Part shown: in pieces, positions 42,636-51,794 of the stretch
How positions within the stretch are numbered: the first letter of the stretch is position 1
Layout of the letters: each line of letters starts with the position of its first letter
Assembly (NCBI GenBank): GCA_020846635.1
Contig: JADLDO010000023.1
Coordinates: 388,384 to 452,383, forward strand
Length of the DNA: 64,000 nt
Direction: 5' to 3'
Origin: Caldilineaceae bacterium
GTDB taxonomy: Bacteria > Chloroflexota > Anaerolineae > Caldilineales > Caldilineaceae
Program-made: the position numbers and the translations under genes
The notes under the pieces: generated by a model
What the model saw: only the letters and a program-made list of their open reading frames with translations
What the model was told of the DNA's origin: nothing
The model's database searches: none

Positions 42636-43166
42636 CTAAGACACCTCCTTAGAAACAGTTGCCCGGTTGAGGAACCATGCACCCACCACACCTGCGCCGA
42701 TGTGAATCAATCCGGGTAAACCCAACCAGAATATGTAGGTCTCTACACTCAGGTTGTATAACGGCTGACCTATGGTTAGCTGCACAGCAAGTTGCAGGAG
42801 AAATACGAATCCGGCTGCGGCTCCCAAGCCAATGAATAGGGCGCGGCGGCTGTCGAACTGGCGATTGAAGAGGATGAAGAGCCACTCGATAAGCGCGGCA
42901 GTCGCCATGCCCAGGAGCATCGTGAATGGAGCAAGCAGCAGTGCGCTTGCCAGAGATGCGAGCGTTATGCTGGCGATATTGGCGACAAGGGTGCCGAACA
43001 AGTGATTCTCAGCGGGTGTCGTGATCCAGATTGCCGGTAAGGCGCGAACGATGGCATAGAGGGCAAATGCAAGCGCATAGGCGAATGTTAGGCCGATGGC
43101 GGTTTGTGCGCCCGTCTGGAGCACCCGATGCCAGGTGGGTCTTAGGAGTGGTTGTGCGTGGTTCAT
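42636..43166 (-). CDS. Membrane protein of unknown function (176 aa)
   Basis: About four to five hydrophobic helices: GLTFAYALAFALYAIV, the long stretch from ITLASLASALLLAPF to ALIEWLFILF, LFIGLGAAAGFVFLLQLAV, and LIHIGAGVVGAWFL. No recognisable motif. It starts five bases after the SRPBCC gene on the same strand, so the two are translated together. The pairing of an SRPBCC protein with a small membrane protein repeats the arrangement at 37-38.6 kb. Confidence 0.65.
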   Translation of the reverse strand: MNHAQPLLRPTWHRVLQTGAQTAIGLTFAYALAFALYAIVRALPAIWITTPAENHLFGTLVANIASITLASLASALLLAPFTMLLGMATAALIEWLFILFNRQFDSRRALFIGLGAAAGFVFLLQLAVQLTIGQPLYNLSVETYIFWLGLPGLIHIGAGVVGAWFLNRATVSKEVS

Positions 43167-43171
43167 TTGGA

Positions 43172-43822
43172 TTACCGATCCTCCTGTAACTTTGTTACGC
43201 CTGCACTTTCCACCTGCTGCCCAGCTTCGGCGCGTGCCTTGATGCCGAGCATCATGCCATTTTCCATGACAAAGTGCGCGGGTTCGAAGATTGGGTAGTA
43301 GAACAATTCACTGAGAAAGCCATTTACCTCGAAAGAGGCATAGCGAACGATAAGGCGTGTTGTGCTATCGTTTACCGGCTCAAGCACGCATGTCCATCCG
43401 CCTTCCAAGACCAAAGCGCGTTCGGGGTCGACGAGCGCGACTACGGCAAAAGGGCCATTGCGCTGGAACGAGACGTGGTCGCCCACCTTGATCTGTTGTA
43501 ACTCCGGCACGATGCTGTCGGCATTGTGCATGTCGGCGGCAAAGAGATTTTCAAGCCACTCGTAGCTGTAAAAGCCGCCGCGGCCCTGTCCAAGTTGTAC
43601 AAGCCAAGCCCAAACGACTGCACGCGGTGCCTGAATGGTGATGGCGCGCGTGGACACGACGGCCTTTTCAGGAATATAGGGGTCTCCGGGCAGCGGCATG
43701 CTCACTTCGGCGTCGGTTGCGCCCCACTGCATGTGCCAGGGGCGCAGCAGTGATGCATAAATCGCCACCAAACTGAGCAGCATGACAGATCCAAACAGGA
43801 TTGCATTTCTGAGCTTTGGCAT
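43172..43822 (-). CDS. Membrane-anchored SRPBCC-fold protein (paralogue of 37413-38174)
   Basis: 216 residues from MPKLRNAILFGSVMLLSL. One N-terminal helix is followed by WGATDAEVSMPLPGDPYIPE, then an SRPBCC domain (ITIQAPRAVVWAWLVQLGQG, FYSYEWLENLFAADMHN, then TRLIVRYASFEVNGF). It shares the anchor, linker and ligand-domain layout of the gene at 37.4 kb. The ligand is unknown. A strong hairpin lies directly upstream, so it is probably the first gene of its own unit with the membrane protein that follows. Confidence 0.75.
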   Translation of the reverse strand: MPKLRNAILFGSVMLLSLVAIYASLLRPWHMQWGATDAEVSMPLPGDPYIPEKAVVSTRAITIQAPRAVVWAWLVQLGQGRGGFYSYEWLENLFAADMHNADSIVPELQQIKVGDHVSFQRNGPFAVVALVDPERALVLEGGWTCVLEPVNDSTTRLIVRYASFEVNGFLSELFYYPIFEPAHFVMENGMMLGIKARAEAGQQVESAGVTKLQEDR

Positions 43823-43853
43823 GATTGCCCCCCTCAAAGCTAAGTCACTTGAG

Positions 43854-43894
43854 GAGTGGCATACTGGATGGCTAGACTGTCCAGTATGCCACTC
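43854..43894. terminator. 15-base hairpin between DUF4342 and SRPBCC genes
   Basis: A perfect 15-base inverted repeat (GAGTGGCATACTGGA and complement) with an 11-base centre, 20 bases past the DUF4342 stop. There is no T-tract, so it may be a factor-assisted terminator or mRNA-stabilising structure. Confidence 0.65.
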
Positions 43895-43913
43895 AGCCAT
43901 TCAGCGCTGCCAA

Positions 43914-44291
43914 TTATGCTTTGGAGTCTGGTTCCTCGATCCTCACAACTTCAACCTTCACTTTGGCAATGACCGATGCAATGGCACCAACCACGGCCAA
44001 CAGCGGTGCGAAGAATGTCAGCACGCCTCCTACGACTGCGCCTGTGACGAGCGGGATCTCAAGCACCAGGCGGTTGTCTGGTGTGCGTAGGATTAACCGG
44101 CGGACATTGCCTTCGGCGATCCACTCCTTGACCTGATCAACTAACTGCGTTCCGGCAAGCTCGATCTCCTCGCTCCAGGTGCGTTCGTTTTTGGTCTCTG
44201 GGGCGGTTTCCACAGCTTCTTTCGCGACGGGTTCTCCTACCACGGGTTCTCCTACCACGGGTTCTCCTACCACGGGTGTTTCGCCATTCAT
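43914..44291 (-). CDS. DUF4342 protein with tandem-repeat N-terminus
   Basis: 125 residues. The core, QLVDQVKEWIAEGNVRRLIL through LEIPLVTGAVVGGVL, is the DUF4342 pattern: a helical start, a beta hairpin and one hydrophobic hairpin or helix (LTFFAPLLAVVGAIASVI), ending in a short charged tail. The N-terminus contains VVGEP three times in a row, encoded by three exact 15-base repeats. The role of DUF4342 is unknown; membrane association is likely. Confidence 0.82.
   Translation of the reverse strand: MNGETPVVGEPVVGEPVVGEPVAKEAVETAPETKNERTWSEEIELAGTQLVDQVKEWIAEGNVRRLILRTPDNRLVLEIPLVTGAVVGGVLTFFAPLLAVVGAIASVIAKVKVEVVRIEEPDSKA
44231..44275. repeat. Three exact 15-base tandem repeats inside the DUF4342 gene
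   Basis: The unit GTTCTCCTACCACGG occurs three times without mismatch and keeps the frame (VVGEP on the minus strand). Exact units imply recent expansion by slippage and probable length variation between strains. Confidence 0.95.
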
Positions 44292-44318
44292 GTGAGCCTC
44301 CAGTTTGACTCAGACAAT

Positions 44319-45065
44319 TCAATTACGCACGACGACATCAGAAATGCTTGTGGCTTTTTCTGCCAGAGATTTGACTGCATCCAACATGAGCCAACTGATC
44401 AAGTTGCCGCCTGGTTTGATGGCTAGCCAGTAGAGTGCGAATTTCCAGCGAGATGCAGGGCTGAGGGCATGTGTACCGTGGGTCAGCGTAAGGCGATAGC
44501 CGGAACCATCGTCGACGGGGGAGAGCTTGATACTCATTGCCAACTTCTGATAATCGGGCTGGTCAAAGGTGACAAATTCATGGGCATCGCGCAGTGGCAT
44601 CACCTGCTGGTCGGCGAGATTGTGGAATTTGGCGATGGCTCCGAAGACGATCTCACGGTTCTGCTCTTCGGCCAAGACAATATTGCCGCCTTCTGACTGA
44701 ATATATTGTAGGAACGGTTGCGCTTGTGCCTCGGCGGCAGGTTTCTGCTTGCCAAGCAGTTTGCCGGGGAGATAGCGGAATTCACCAAGCCACTTGGCAA
44801 GTGGCATATCCGCGATGGTTAGGCGATGCAGGGCCGCATATATGGTCTCCGCCGGTGCATGGATGACCACCGAGACTTCTCCGGCAAACTCTGCCTCCGG
44901 CAGGTATTGGGCGAGAAGGGTTGACTTTGGGGATGTACCCTCCCCGGTGGATATGGCAGAGAGCGGACGACGGTACCATTGGACGAGAGAGACTACACTG
45001 GCAGTGGTAAGGGCAGTCCCGGCTGCTTTCCAAAGCCAAGCGCGTTTATTTGGATAGTTTGACAT
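44319..45065 (-). CDS. SRPBCC-like protein with N-terminal membrane anchor (248 aa)
   Basis: The start (MSNYPNKRAWLWKAAGTALT) has AAGGAAGGAAGG before it. One weak hydrophobic helix is followed by a START-like domain (VSVVIHAPAETIYAALHRLT, FRYLPGKLLG, IVFGAIAKFHN, then YRLTLTHGTHALSPASRWKF). It is more distant from the other two SRPBCC genes but has the same architecture. The DUF4342 gene follows 27 bases later. A ligand-binding or lipid-related function is plausible; none is proven. Confidence 0.7.
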   Translation of the reverse strand: MSNYPNKRAWLWKAAGTALTTASVVSLVQWYRRPLSAISTGEGTSPKSTLLAQYLPEAEFAGEVSVVIHAPAETIYAALHRLTIADMPLAKWLGEFRYLPGKLLGKQKPAAEAQAQPFLQYIQSEGGNIVLAEEQNREIVFGAIAKFHNLADQQVMPLRDAHEFVTFDQPDYQKLAMSIKLSPVDDGSGYRLTLTHGTHALSPASRWKFALYWLAIKPGGNLISWLMLDAVKSLAEKATSISDVVVRN

Positions 45066-45171
45066 AAGCCTTCCTTCCTTCATGCAGAAGCTATGCCGCA
45101 TATACAATTCCACCTAACCCTAGCGTATCGTGAACAACGTGCGCGAGGATGCACCAACGAAGTTCCGTAAG

Positions 45172-46191
45172 CTATCGTCGCAGCAGGACAGCCGTGGGAT
45201 CGGCGCGCCAGGATTGCAGCACTTTCATATAGTTGGCGCGTTCAAAGGCATCGGGTTCGGCCACATTTTTCTGGCTCATACTCCCTTGCATTTGCGCCAC
45301 CGACACGTACTCGCGTTCCTGCATCCAGACGCGAAGTTGTTCGAGAATTGCGTTGATGCGATTGGGGCCATAGCGCAATAATTCGGAGGCCATCATCGTC
45401 ACTTTGGCCCCTGCCATCAACCCTTTGAGCACATCTTCGTGTGTATGGACACCGCTGGTAATGGCAAAGTCCACCGGCACGCGGCCATAGAGGATGGCGA
45501 GCCAACGCAGGGGCAGCCGCAGTTCATGTTGGCTGCTGAGGAAAAGATTCGGCACCACACGCAATTCCTCTAGATCGATGTCCGGCTGATAGAAGCGATT
45601 GAAAAGTACCAGGCCATCGGTACCGGCTGAAGCTAAACGCATCGCCATGTTGGCGAATGAGCTAAAGTAAGGCCCTATCTTTACGGCCACGGGAATGGTT
45701 ACTTGGGACTTGACCGCGGTGACGACATCCAGGTATCGCTCTTCGACAGATGCGCTGCTGGTCTGTAGATCCGTGGAGATATAATAGATGTTCAGTTCAA
45801 TGGCGTCGGCCCCTGCCTCCTGCATGTAGCGAGCGTATTCGACCCAACCTCCTGTGGAAACGCCATTAAGGCTGGCAATGATCGGAATGTCGACGGCGGC
45901 TTTGGCGTTGCGAATCTTCTCCAAATAGGCGTCGGGGCCAACGTTGTAGCGACGCATGTCGGGGAAATAACTCAGCGCTTCGGCGCTGCTGTCAACTCCA
46001 AAATTGAGGTAATGGTCGAGTATATGGCTCTCACCCTCGATCTGCTCCTCGAAGAGAGAGTGCATGACAATGGCAGATGCGCCCCCATCCTCTAGGCTGC
46101 GGATACCATCGAGCGTGTGCGAAAGGGGGGACGACGAGGGTACAAGGGGGTGTTTGAGTGTCAGACCAAGATAGGTTGTTGAAAGATCCAT
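45172..46191 (-). CDS. Dihydroorotate dehydrogenase-like flavoprotein
   Basis: 339 residues from [20 protein letters not shown], with GGAGGG before the ATG. It has the FMN-binding TIM-barrel layout of class 1 dihydroorotate dehydrogenases ([50 protein letters not shown]). It differs from PyrD in the active-site region and has no pyrimidine genes around it. Such proteins are frequently found beside PFOR (nifJ) genes, as here, 95 bases downstream on the same strand. The substrate is unknown; a redox role with ferredoxin or an NAD(P)H donor is inferred. Confidence 0.85.
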   Translation of the reverse strand: MDLSTTYLGLTLKHPLVPSSSPLSHTLDGIRSLEDGGASAIVMHSLFEEQIEGESHILDHYLNFGVDSSAEALSYFPDMRRYNVGPDAYLEKIRNAKAAVDIPIIASLNGVSTGGWVEYARYMQEAGADAIELNIYYISTDLQTSSASVEERYLDVVTAVKSQVTIPVAVKIGPYFSSFANMAMRLASAGTDGLVLFNRFYQPDIDLEELRVVPNLFLSSQHELRLPLRWLAILYGRVPVDFAITSGVHTHEDVLKGLMAGAKVTMMASELLRYGPNRINAILEQLRVWMQEREYVSVAQMQGSMSQKNVAEPDAFERANYMKVLQSWRADPTAVLLRR

Positions 46192-46248
46192 TTTTGCCCT
46201 CCGCGGGTGCAATCCTCTGTAAGATTCTAGGCGGCGTAAAGAAAGATT

Positions 46249-46281
46249 GTGGGAAGTGGGCAGACAGTACCCACTTCCCAC
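46249..46281 (-). terminator. Intrinsic terminator of the PFOR gene
   Basis: A 12-base perfect stem (GTGGGAAGTGGG and complement) with a nine-base loop, followed on the minus strand by AATCTTTCTTT. It lies just past the PFOR stop and before the dihydroorotate-dehydrogenase-like gene, so read-through to that gene may be limited. Confidence 0.82.
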
Positions 46282-46285
46282 GAGG

Positions 46286-49200
46286 TTATTTGCCTGGACG
46301 GGCAAGCTCTTCGTATTTCTTCCAGCGCTCATTGACCGTTTCTTGGCCTGCGTCCATCAACTGGGCTGCTGTCTCCGGATCCGTCTGCTGCAGGATACGA
46401 TAGCGGTTTTCGTTGTATGCGTACTCCTTCAGCGGTATCGACGGCTGCTTGGAGTCCAACTGGAATGGATTCTTGCCCTCGTCCGTGAGCCGCGGGTCAA
46501 AGCGGTAGAGGGGCCAGTGACCTGATTGTGTCGCAAGCGCCTGTTGCTCCAGTCCCTTTGCCATGTTGATGCCGTGGGCAATGCAGTGGCTGTAGGCGAT
46601 AATCAGCGACGGGCCTGGATATGCCTCTGCCTCGATAAACGCTTGCAGGGTCTGCCGGTCATTCGCGCCCATGGCGATGTGCGCAACGTAGACGTTGCCA
46701 TAGCTCATTGCCATCAAGCCCAGGTCCTTCTTGGCGGTTGTCTTGCCGCCCGCAGCAAACTTTGCTACCGCGGCCTGTGGGGTTGCCTTAGAGGACTGTC
46801 CGCCTGTGTTGGAGTAGACCTCGGTATCCATGACCAGGATATTAACATTGCGCCCGCTGGCGATGACATGGTCAAGACCACCAAAGCCGATGTCATAGGC
46901 CCAGCCATCTCCGCCGACAATCCAGACTGACTTTTGGACCAGCTTATCAGCCAGGCTGAGCAAGCTTCGCGCGTCTGGCCCTTCGATAGCTGCCAGGTTT
47001 TCTTTAAGCTGATCAACCCATGCGCGCTGTTGGTTGATCGAGCCTTCATCACTCTGTTCGTTGGTGAGGAGCGCATCAGCCAACTCATCACCGATTTGGG
47101 CGCGCAAGCCTTCGACCAGCATGGTGGCAGTCTCGTATTGTTTGTCGAGCGTTAGCCGCATGCCCAGGCCAAATTCGGCGTTGTCCTCAAAGAGTGAGTT
47201 CGACCACGCCGGCCCGCGGCCCTGGTTATTCATGGCCCAGGGGGTGGTTGGCAAGTTGCCACCGTAGATGCTCGAACAGCCGGTGGCGTTGGCGACGAGT
47301 GCGCGGTCGCCAAAGAGTTGGCTGATGAGCTTGAGATAAGGCGTTTCGCCACAGCCCGCACAAGCACCGGAGAACTCGAAGAGTGGCTCAAGCAACTGCA
47401 CATTCTTGACCTGATTGTTCTTCAACTCTGTACCGCCATTGTGATGCTCTGGTAGCTGCTCGAAGTATTCCCAGAACTTGCGGCCTTCCTCACGCAGCGG
47501 CAGTTGCGGGGCCATGTTGATGGCCTTGCGCCCTACTGCGCTCTTGTCTTTGGCCGGGCAGACCTCAACACAGAGATTACAGCCTGTGCAGTCCTCAACC
47601 GCGACTTGCAGCGTGTACAGTTGGTCGGGGAACTCGCGCCAGCGTGCGGGGGAACTCTTGAAGCCCCCCGGGGCATCGGCCAATTCTTCCGCTGTGACCA
47701 CCTTGGCGCGGATCACCGCATGGGGGCAGACGAATACACACTTGCCACATTGAATACAGAGGTCTTCTTCCCAGACGGGCACCTCTTGGGCAATGTTGCG
47801 CTTTTCCCATTGGCTGGTGGCGCTTGGGTAGGTGCCATCTATGGGCAGCGCGCTGACCGGCAACTGGTCGCCGCGCCCTGCCATCAACTCTGCCGTGACG
47901 TACTGTACGAATGGGGGCGCTTTTTCAGAGACGACAGGCGCGCTTTCGACCGTACTTGTGACCTGGCTGGGCACTGCTATCTCGTAGAGCCTTTCAACTG
48001 TGGCATCGACAGCGGCAAAGTTCTTCTGTACGACCGGCTCGCCGCGCTTGCCATAGCTCTTGCGAATGGCCTTCTTAATTTGGACAATGGCCTCATCGCG
48101 GGGGAGTACGCCGCTGATGGCAAAGAAGCAGGTCTGCATGATCGTGTTGATCCGGTTGCCGAGCCCCAACTCCTGGGCCACAGCAACTGCGTCAATGACA
48201 AAGAGGCGCAGCTTCTTGCGAATGATCTCTTGCTGAATCTTGCATGGAAGCTTGGCCCATACTTCGTCAGTGGCATAGGGCGCATTTAGCAATAGCGTAG
48301 CGCCCTCTGCCGCTTCATGCAGCACATCGTATAGCTGTAGGAAGCCGAATTGATGGACGGCTACAAAGTTGGCGCGGCTGACGAGATAGGTACTCTGAAT
48401 GGGCCGCGGGCCAAAACGCAGGTGGGAGATCGTGCGCGCCCCAGACTTTTTCGAGTCGTAGACGAAATAACCCTGGGCAAAGTTTGGCGTCTCTTCGCCA
48501 ATGATCTTGATCGAGTTCTTATTGGCGCTGACCGTTCCGTCGGAACCCAGCCCCCAGAAGATGGCCCGCACGACATCGTTTCGTTCGATGTCAAAGGATG
48601 GGTCAAAGTCTAGGCTCGTGTGGGTCACGTCGTCGAGAATACCCACTGTGAAGTGATTCTTGGGCGCGGGCTTGGTGAGTTCGTCAAAGACAGCCTTTGC
48701 CATTGCGGGCGTAAACTCTTTGGAGGAGAGGCCATAACGCCCGTTGATCAGGCGCGGCATCTTGTCAAAGGGGGCCTGACCATTAGCAAGACCTTCGGCA
48801 ATGGCGGTGACTACATCCAGATAGAGTGGCTCGCCGGCGCTGCCTGGTTCTTTGGTACGGTCCAGCACAGCAATGGCCCTGGTGGTAGCGGGCAAAGCGG
48901 CTAGGAATTGCTCGGTGGCAAAGGGGCGATAGAGCCGCACTTTGACCATGCCGATTTTTTCGCCTTGCGCAGCCAGATAGTTGATCGTCTCCTCGACTGT
49001 TTCACAGCCGGAGCCCATAAGGACGACGACACGTTCGGCGTCGGGTGCGCCTACATACTCGAAGAGATGGTATTGGCGACCTGTTAATGCGGCAAACCGA
49101 TCCATTGTCTCTTGGACAATGGCCGGTACTGCCATATAGAAGGGGTTGACAGTTTCGCGCGCCTGGAAGTAGACATCGGGGTTCTGCGCTGTGCCGCGAA

Positions 49201-49843
49201 TGGCCGGCGCATCGGGGGTCAGCCCGCGTGCGCGGTGGGCATGGACAAGATTGTCATCGATCATGGCGCGGATATCGTCATCGCTCAGCTTCTCGATTTT
49301 GTTGATCTCATGCGAGGTGCGGAAGCCATCGAAGATGTGGAGAAAGGGGATACGCGCTGCCAACGTTGCCGAGTGCGCGATGAGCGCACAATCCATCGCC
49401 TCCTGTACCGAGTTGGCGAAGAGCATGGCCCAACCTGTCGAGCGTGCGGCCATGACGTCACTGTGGTCGCCAAAGATCGAGAGCGCCTGGGCGGCAAGGG
49501 AACGCGCCGCGATATGAAAGACTGTGCTGGTCAACTCACCGGCGATCTTGTACATATTGGGGAGCATGAGCAGCAGCCCCTGGCTGGCGGTAAAGGTTGT
49601 GGTCAAGGAGCCGGTTTGCAGCGCGCCGTGGACTGCACCCGCTGCGCCCGCCTCTGACTGCATTTCGATGACGTGGGGCACGCTTCCCCAGAGATTCTTT
49701 TCGCCTTGAGCGCTCCACATATCTGCCAGTTCACCCATCGTTGAAGCAGGCGTGATGGGGTATATTGCAATAATTTCGTTGGTCTTATAGGCAACGTGGG
49801 CTGCCGCTTCGTTTCCGTCGATGGTGACATACTCACGCACCAT
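46286..49843 (-). CDS. nifJ: Pyruvate:ferredoxin (flavodoxin) oxidoreductase, single-chain
   Basis: 1185 residues, all domains fused in the NifJ order. The N-terminal pyruvate-binding part ([18 protein letters not shown], then YPITPAS) is followed by the CoA-side and gamma domains. Two 4Fe-4S clusters follow ([16 protein letters not shown] and [12 protein letters not shown]). The thiamine diphosphate domain has [24 protein letters not shown] and [13 protein letters not shown]. The enzyme converts pyruvate and CoA to acetyl-CoA, CO2 and reduced ferredoxin. A GGAGGG site precedes the ATG. It sits next to pckA and close to the NiFe hydrogenase, pointing to fermentative hydrogen metabolism. Confidence 0.97.
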   Translation of the reverse strand: MVREYVTIDGNEAAAHVAYKTNEIIAIYPITPASTMGELADMWSAQGEKNLWGSVPHVIEMQSEAGAAGAVHGALQTGSLTTTFTASQGLLLMLPNMYKIAGELTSTVFHIAARSLAAQALSIFGDHSDVMAARSTGWAMLFANSVQEAMDCALIAHSATLAARIPFLHIFDGFRTSHEINKIEKLSDDDIRAMIDDNLVHAHRARGLTPDAPAIRGTAQNPDVYFQARETVNPFYMAVPAIVQETMDRFAALTGRQYHLFEYVGAPDAERVVVLMGSGCETVEETINYLAAQGEKIGMVKVRLYRPFATEQFLAALPATTRAIAVLDRTKEPGSAGEPLYLDVVTAIAEGLANGQAPFDKMPRLINGRYGLSSKEFTPAMAKAVFDELTKPAPKNHFTVGILDDVTHTSLDFDPSFDIERNDVVRAIFWGLGSDGTVSANKNSIKIIGEETPNFAQGYFVYDSKKSGARTISHLRFGPRPIQSTYLVSRANFVAVHQFGFLQLYDVLHEAAEGATLLLNAPYATDEVWAKLPCKIQQEIIRKKLRLFVIDAVAVAQELGLGNRINTIMQTCFFAISGVLPRDEAIVQIKKAIRKSYGKRGEPVVQKNFAAVDATVERLYEIAVPSQVTSTVESAPVVSEKAPPFVQYVTAELMAGRGDQLPVSALPIDGTYPSATSQWEKRNIAQEVPVWEEDLCIQCGKCVFVCPHAVIRAKVVTAEELADAPGGFKSSPARWREFPDQLYTLQVAVEDCTGCNLCVEVCPAKDKSAVGRKAINMAPQLPLREEGRKFWEYFEQLPEHHNGGTELKNNQVKNVQLLEPLFEFSGACAGCGETPYLKLISQLFGDRALVANATGCSSIYGGNLPTTPWAMNNQGRGPAWSNSLFEDNAEFGLGMRLTLDKQYETATMLVEGLRAQIGDELADALLTNEQSDEGSINQQRAWVDQLKENLAAIEGPDARSLLSLADKLVQKSVWIVGGDGWAYDIGFGGLDHVIASGRNVNILVMDTEVYSNTGGQSSKATPQAAVAKFAAGGKTTAKKDLGLMAMSYGNVYVAHIAMGANDRQTLQAFIEAEAYPGPSLIIAYSHCIAHGINMAKGLEQQALATQSGHWPLYRFDPRLTDEGKNPFQLDSKQPSIPLKEYAYNENRYRILQQTDPETAAQLMDAGQETVNERWKKYEELARPGK

Positions 49844-49876
49844 AGTCTTCCCTCCAATAGGTTTAATCTGATTTTG

Positions 49877-49905
49877 GGCTGAGTTTGACCTGATAGTACT
49901 CAGCC
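49877..49905. promoter_or_regulatory. Hairpin in the nifJ leader
   Basis: GGCTGAGT and ACTCAGCC pair around a 13-base loop that on the minus strand includes TCAAACTCA, a 9-mer also present in the element upstream of the hox operon. It lies 34 bases before the nifJ start. Confidence 0.5.
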
Positions 49906-49950
49906 GTGATTGCGTATACCGTTTTGCGGCTACAGGGTTTGCCTAGCTGC

Positions 49951-49976
49951 CTGTCCATCCGGGGGAGTCTGGACAG
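49951..49976 (-). terminator. Hairpin after pckA
   Basis: CTGTCCA and TGGACAG pair around 12 bases, about 25 bases after the pckA stop on the minus strand. There is no T-tract, so termination is uncertain. Confidence 0.45.
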
Positions 49977-50001
49977 ACAGCAGGGCAATGCAGCCAGTTT
50001 G

Positions 50002-51612
50002 TTAGGCCAGGACTGCCAAAGGCTGCGGACCGGCGGCAGCGATCTCTTCGGATACCTGACCGGCGAAGCGTTTGAAGTTCTGGCGGAACATCTCGGAAAG
50101 TTTCGCCGCTTGGTTGTCGTAAGCCACCGGGTCTACCCAGGTCGTGCGTGGGTTTAAGAGGCCGGTAGGCACGTTTGGACAATCGACCGGGACAGCAAGA
50201 TTAAAGAGTTCATCGTGACGAGTCGGCACGTTGCGAAGTGAGCCATCCAAGACCGCGTTGATGAGGGCGCGGGTGTGGGCAATGTCTATGCGTTTGCCGA
50301 CGCCGTGAGGGCCACCACTCCAACCTGTGTTCACCAACCAGACATCGACCTGATGCCTGGCAATCTTTTCGCCCAAGAGCTTGGCATAGACGGTGGGCGA
50401 TTGCACCATGAACGGTTCGCCAAAGCAGGCGCTAAAGGTCGCTTGTGGTTCTGTGACCCCTTTCTCGGTTCCGGCTACCTTCGCAGTATAGCCGGAGAGG
50501 AAGTGGTACATCGCCTGTTCCGGGGTAAGCCTGGCAATAGGGGGCAAGACGCCGAATGCATCGGCTGTGAGCATGATGATATTGGTGGGATGCCCGGCCC
50601 TACCCATGCGTGTGGCCCGTGCGATATGGCTGATGGGATAGGCTGCGCGCGTATTTTCGGTCAGTGCGGCATCATCGAGATCGACAAACCCCGTTTCCGG
50701 GTCAAAACCGACATTCTCCAGGATGGTGCCGAACTTGCGGGTGGCGGCATAGATCTCCGGCTCTGCTTGAGCAGAGAGCTTAATTGTCTTGGCGTAACAG
50801 CCCCCCTCCATGTTGAAGATGCCGTTGTCACTCCAGCCATGCTCGTCATCGCCGATGAGCGTGCGCTGCGGATCGGTGGAAAGGGTTGTCTTGCCAGTGC
50901 CCGATAGGCCGAAGAAGATCGCCACATCTCCATCCTCGCCGTAGTTGGCCGAGCAGTGCATCGGCAGCACGTTCTGGAAGGGTAGCAAGTAGTTCATGGC
51001 GCTGAAGATCGACTTCTTGATCTCACCGGCATATTGGGTGCCGCCGATGATGACAAGGCGACGATTGAGGTCGACGGCAATGACGACTTCCGAGTTGGTC
51101 CCGTCCTGCTCAGGATTGGCGTGAAAGTTGGGCGCTTGGATCACCGTGAACTCGGGCACGTGTTGTTCAAGCTCCTGTGCGGTTGCCTGAATGAACAGAT
51201 TGCGGGCAAAGAGGGACTGCCACGCTGTCTCGGTGATTACACGGATCGGCATCCGGTAGGCGGGGTCAGCACCCACGAAACAATCCTGCACATAGAGTTC
51301 GCGCGCGTGCAGATAGGTCATGAGCCGGCGGTGCAGGTTGTCAAAATGGGCCTGCGTCATGGGCTGGTTGACTTTGCCCCAAGCGACATAGGGGTGCGAG
51401 GATTGTCCCTCTACGATGAATTTGTCCTTCGGCGAGCGCCCCGTATGCTGTCCTGTGCGTACGACCAGTGGGCCAAGATGCGCTATGTGGCCTTCCCGCC
51501 GCCGCACGACATGTTCATAGAGGACGGGGGTGTGTAGATTCCAATAAATGGTATCCGTGTTGACGATACCATGTTTTTCCAAACCGTATGAGCTGGCTGT
51601 CTGAATAGGCAT
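50002..51612 (-). CDS. pckA: Phosphoenolpyruvate carboxykinase (ATP)
   Basis: 536 residues, the full length of the ATP-type enzyme. The kinase P-loop is GLSGTGKTTLSTD, the second ATP and metal motif DDEHGWSDNGIFNMEGGCY, and the PEP/oxaloacetate site GQHTGRSPKDKF. It interconverts oxaloacetate plus ATP with PEP, CO2 and ADP, running either for gluconeogenesis or for anaerobic ATP gain. It starts only with a weak GAAAGA site. Its leader contains a terminator and half of an approximately 85-base element shared with the hox operon. It sits between the two-domain Usp gene and the PFOR gene. Confidence 0.97.
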   Translation of the reverse strand: MPIQTASSYGLEKHGIVNTDTIYWNLHTPVLYEHVVRRREGHIAHLGPLVVRTGQHTGRSPKDKFIVEGQSSHPYVAWGKVNQPMTQAHFDNLHRRLMTYLHARELYVQDCFVGADPAYRMPIRVITETAWQSLFARNLFIQATAQELEQHVPEFTVIQAPNFHANPEQDGTNSEVVIAVDLNRRLVIIGGTQYAGEIKKSIFSAMNYLLPFQNVLPMHCSANYGEDGDVAIFFGLSGTGKTTLSTDPQRTLIGDDEHGWSDNGIFNMEGGCYAKTIKLSAQAEPEIYAATRKFGTILENVGFDPETGFVDLDDAALTENTRAAYPISHIARATRMGRAGHPTNIIMLTADAFGVLPPIARLTPEQAMYHFLSGYTAKVAGTEKGVTEPQATFSACFGEPFMVQSPTVYAKLLGEKIARHQVDVWLVNTGWSGGPHGVGKRIDIAHTRALINAVLDGSLRNVPTRHDELFNLAVPVDCPNVPTGLLNPRTTWVDPVAYDNQAAKLSEMFRQNFKRFAGQVSEEIAAAGPQPLAVLA

Positions 51613-51679
51613 AGCTCGAAATCTTTCTTGTGTGAACGATAGAATGCCATCACAACTTCTCGTTCCACTCTAAAATGAA

Positions 51680-51712
51680 ATCTCCCCAGACGCACCCAGC
51701 ATCTGGGGAGAT
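51680..51712 (-). terminator. Terminator between the Usp gene and pckA
   Basis: ATCTCCCCAGA pairs with TCTGGGGAGAT around an 11-base loop, followed on the minus strand by TTCATTTT. An alternative small hairpin (CCCAG at 51695-51699 with CTGGG at 51703-51707) uses part of the same arm, so the two structures exclude each other. It could be a plain terminator of the Usp gene or an attenuator for pckA. Confidence 0.75.
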
Positions 51713-51775
51713 CACTCCCTAGTCAATTTACTGAACTCATTCCTAGTCATCTGACTAGGCAAGTGCTACAGGGGC
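51691..51775 (-). repeat. Approximately 85-base structured element, copy A (upstream of pckA)
   Basis: It aligns with almost no gaps to 63864-63949 before the hox operon. Shared parts: TGGGGAGATCAC exactly, then CCTGACTAGG-type hairpin CCTAGTC-atct-GACTAGG (copy B: CCTGGTC-gcct-GACTAGG), CAGGG(G)C at one end, and a three-base-loop hairpin CCCAG/CTGGG at the other. Paired bases change together between copies. Confidence 0.6.
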
Positions 51776-51794
51776 AGCCCTCGCGCGCTGAACT

